NCBI RefSeq assembly: GCF_000619805.1
Contig: NZ_JHUV01000008.1
Coordinates: 124,001-188,000 of the forward strand
Length of the DNA: 64,000 nucleotides
Reading direction: 5' to 3'
From: Sulfurihydrogenibium subterraneum DSM 15120
Lineage (GTDB): Bacteria > Aquificota > Aquificia > Aquificales > Hydrogenothermaceae
The notes beneath the pieces were generated by a model. It was given only the letters and a program-made list of their open reading frames with translations. It did no database searches and was not told the DNA's origin. The position numbers and the translations under genes are program-made. Position 1 is the stretch's first letter; each line of letters opens with the position of its first letter. Below, piece by piece: positions 61,984 to 64,000 of the stretch.

Positions 61984-63029
61984 TCTCCACCACCTCCAAA
62001 CACAGAAGACCTTAAGAAAATAACTCCACTGTAAACAACTTCCTCACCTTCTTTTATTCCAGACAGAATAACTGTTTCTTTATCGTCTCTACTACCTATC
62101 TGAACTTCCCTTAAAACAAATTTATCTCCCACCCTTACAAAACAGTAATCTTTACCATTTTCTTTAAACACAGAAGAAGAAGGTATAACTAATCCTTTTA
62201 CAGAAGAAACAGGAATTTCAACATCTACAAAGAGATTTGGTTTCAATAAATCTCCTACATTGTTAACTACTATTCTAACGTCGTTTCTTCTTGTTTTAGG
62301 GTCTATTTCGTGGTTTATGTAAGTAAGGATTCCTTCAACCTTTTTCCCAGTAGGCGTTTTAATATAAACTTTCTGTCCTAATTTAAGATTTTGAGCATCT
62401 TGGAAAGGAAGCTGAGCTATAACCCAAAGTCTTTCGTGGGAATGGATATACATTATCTCCTGACCTACATTTACAGGACTTCCTTTTATAGCTTTTAAAT
62501 CAGCTATAAAACCATTTATTTTACTCCTTAAAATGACAGAATTTCCCTTAATCTCTCCGTAAGAAGACAGTATTTTTCTCAAAGCGTTTAACTCTCCCAC
62601 AGCTTTTTGATACTCTATTTTTGCGTTGTAATACCTAACGTATGGAATAACCTCTTCTTTATAAAGCATCTCTTCTCTGTCTAAAACTTGTCTTGCAGTA
62701 TCTACTTTGACTTTTGCCATCTCTATGTTTGCCTGAATATCTACTATCTTTGGAGAGTATAAAGTAAGCAAAACTTGACCTTTTTTAACAAGGTCTCCCT
62801 GCTTTACGTATAAATTTTCAACAATACCATCCACACTTGAAGATACGCTGTAAGAAAGTGTTGGGTCTTCGTTTACTACAGCTGGGTAGGTTTTAGTTAA
62901 AGAATATTCTTTATACTTTGCAACTACAGTTTTTATGCCAAGTTTTTCAGCTTTATCTTTACTTACAACAACTTCTTGAGAAAAGCTAAAAGAAAATAGC
63001 AATGCAATTAATAAAAGTGCCTTTTTCAT
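61980..63029 (-). CDS. RND periplasmic adaptor (CusB/CzcB-like)
   Basis: 349 residues. Signal peptide (MKKALLLIAL to SFS), lipoyl half VKQGDLVKKGQVLLTLYSP, helical hairpin (about 100-155), second half INGFIADLKAIKGSPVNVGQ, and barrel domain with YINHEIDPKTRRNDVRIVV. It has no N-terminal Met-rich copper site of CusB. AGGAGG precedes the ATG; both ends overlap neighbours by four bases. Confidence 0.88.
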   Translation of the reverse strand: MKKALLLIALLFSFSFSQEVVVSKDKAEKLGIKTVVAKYKEYSLTKTYPAVVNEDPTLSYSVSSSVDGIVENLYVKQGDLVKKGQVLLTLYSPKIVDIQANIEMAKVKVDTARQVLDREEMLYKEEVIPYVRYYNAKIEYQKAVGELNALRKILSSYGEIKGNSVILRSKINGFIADLKAIKGSPVNVGQEIMYIHSHERLWVIAQLPFQDAQNLKLGQKVYIKTPTGKKVEGILTYINHEIDPKTRRNDVRIVVNNVGDLLKPNLFVDVEIPVSSVKGLVIPSSSVFKENGKDYCFVRVGDKFVLREVQIGSRDDKETVILSGIKEGEEVVYSGVIFLRSSVFGGGGE

Positions 63030-64000
63030 AATGAACCTCCTATTTCTAAGTATTTACTGTACAGCTGATGTAAGTTTTTGTAGATTTCCAGCTTATATTT
63101 TAAAGTCTCAAAATAAAGGGTTTTTGTATTGAAAAATTCAAAAAGAGAGATTGTTTTTAACTTATAACTTTTTTCTGCTAAGTTTAACTCGTTTTTAGCA
63201 GTCTCAATACTCTCGTTAAGCTGGGAGATTAAATCAAGGTCAGATTTGTAGCTTTCTAAAATAGATGAATACTTAATTTTTAAACTGTTTACTGTGTAAT
63301 CCTTTAAAGAAGTATAGCTTACTTTTTGACTTTTTACAGACACTATCTCACCAAGGTTTCTGTAAAAGACAGGCAGTGTAAAGTTAACCACTAAGCCACT
63401 TTCATACTTGTTATTAGAGTATTCTTTAGCTATTACTCCTACGCTGATCTGTGGATAAGACAATGCTTTATAATACTTTTCTAAAGCTTGTAGAGACCTT
63501 ATCTTCTCATCAAAGCTTTTAACTTCTGGAAGGGATAAAAAGTCTATTTCTTTGATATCTCTAACATGATAAAAATCTCCTTCTACGTCTTTAATTTCAT
63601 ACCCAACCAAAGAAGACAAACATTTAAGACTTTCAAGGTAAAGTAATTTTTGCTGATTTAACTTTGAGACTGAAAGCTGATATTCCCTTTGAGCTTTAAG
63701 TAAATCAAGTTTAGAAGCTTCTCCTAACTTATAAACTTTTTCTGTAAAGTTAAAAATCTCTTTAGACAAGTTAGCCTCATTTTCGGCTATTTTTAAAAGC
63801 TCTTTGTTATAGAGTGCTTCATAGAATGATTGATATAATACTGATAAATACTTTCTTTTAAGAGACTCAAACTGTAAAGACTGATACAGCTTCTCACTTA
63901 CAGCAGATTCTATGTTATACCTTCTCTGATTGTAAAGTTTTAGGGGTTGTGATATGTAAAACTCTGTAATTGTAGCAGAAGAGTTTCCTCCTACAAGTCT
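63026..64000 (-). CDS. TolC-family outer membrane efflux protein (5' end outside window)
   Basis: 325 codons are open to the window edge, where the reading continues (first visible residues RLVGGNSSATITEF); the start and signal peptide are missing. Helical hairpin repeats such as EKVYKLGEASKLDLLKAQREY and the later FYRNLGEIVSVKSQ segment are those of CusC/CzcC-type channels. It would be the first gene of the CzcCBA-like operon that ends at 58948. A TTG inside, at 63769, is not the real start. Confidence 0.85.
   Translation of the reverse strand, partial: RLVGGNSSATITEFYISQPLKLYNQRRYNIESAVSEKLYQSLQFESLKRKYLSVLYQSFYEALYNKELLKIAENEANLSKEIFNFTEKVYKLGEASKLDLLKAQREYQLSVSKLNQQKLLYLESLKCLSSLVGYEIKDVEGDFYHVRDIKEIDFLSLPEVKSFDEKIRSLQALEKYYKALSYPQISVGVIAKEYSNNKYESGLVVNFTLPVFYRNLGEIVSVKSQKVSYTSLKDYTVNSLKIKYSSILESYKSDLDLISQLNESIETAKNELNLAEKSYKLKTISLFEFFNTKTLYFETLKYKLEIYKNLHQLYSKYLEIGGSL

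Noticed and set aside
63026-63769. A complete 247-residue protein starting at 63769
   Set aside because: The frame stays open to the window edge with TolC-like sequence, so the gene is cut, not short.

Overview
The window is a gene-dense, AT-rich bacterial chromosome segment with no rRNA, tRNA, CRISPR array or insertion sequence that I could see. Several features point to a thermophilic, hydrogen-oxidising, microaerophilic member of the Aquificota, most like Hydrogenothermaceae such as Sulfurihydrogenibium: two [NiFe]-hydrogenases with a nickel importer and Hyp maturation genes, a cbb3-type oxidase, a branched-polyamine synthase (BpsA) beside spermidine synthase, a family A DNA polymerase without a 5'-3' exonuclease domain, many RND pumps and an LPS export protein. 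The genus is an inference from gene content and composition; no marker gene was compared.

Layout. (1) 1-11.6 kb, all on the minus strand: a nickel/hydrogenase island. Reading in the direction of transcription it holds nikK-nikL-outer membrane protein-nikM-nikQ-nikO-nikR-hypB-tetR-group 2-like hydrogenase small and large subunits; then hypC-hypD-hypE-hypA; then the start of a Tat-exported hydrogenase small subunit cut by the window edge. Three promoters drive these units and each carries the same palindrome (core GAATAA-N2-ATTCA) at or beside the -10 box. This suggests one repressor, plausibly the TetR protein encoded inside the island, controls nickel uptake, maturation and the enzyme. (2) 11.7-19.8 kb, minus: HAD phosphatase, class III aminotransferase, alpha/beta hydrolase with a Cys nucleophile, and a TolC/MFP/RND pump in one overlapping operon. 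(3) 19.9-27.2 kb: a histidine kinase/response regulator pair divergent from a CzcCBA-like heavy-metal efflux operon. An identical 18-bp direct repeat lies upstream of both RND operons, so the regulator probably controls both.

(4) 27.2-33.5 kb, minus: housekeeping operon dnaN-gyrB-L,D-transpeptidase-secreted protein-murJ. (5) 33.6-39.2 kb: DUF2203, lptD, a FadL-type channel followed by an exported SCP2-like protein, and pabB. (6) 39.2-44.8 kb, minus: rluA-type synthase, DUF4416, a moaC-moaB fusion, hpt, GNAT, pentaheme cytochrome, ribBA and a small anchored protein, packed with overlaps. (7) 44.9-48.1 kb, minus: bpsA, speE and an M16-family protein without the zinc motif. (8) 48.2-51.7 kb, minus: cbb3-type oxidase in which CcoP appears split into a diheme cytochrome and a separate membrane anchor. 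(9) 51.8-58.1 kb: pyrD, ABM-domain protein, nucleotide-sugar epimerase, recO, polA, pncA, a DksA-type zinc finger and an outer membrane protein. (10) 58.3-64 kb: sco on the plus strand facing a third RND system on the minus strand, whose TolC-like gene runs off the window.

The sco gene and the oxidase operon share an identical 18-bp palindrome-containing element at their -10 boxes, which links oxidase expression to its copper chaperone. Start codons were re-chosen for about fifteen genes from Shine-Dalgarno position and family N-termini (for example hypC Met-Cys, hypA Met-His-Glu, nikM Met-His-Ile-Pro-Asp).
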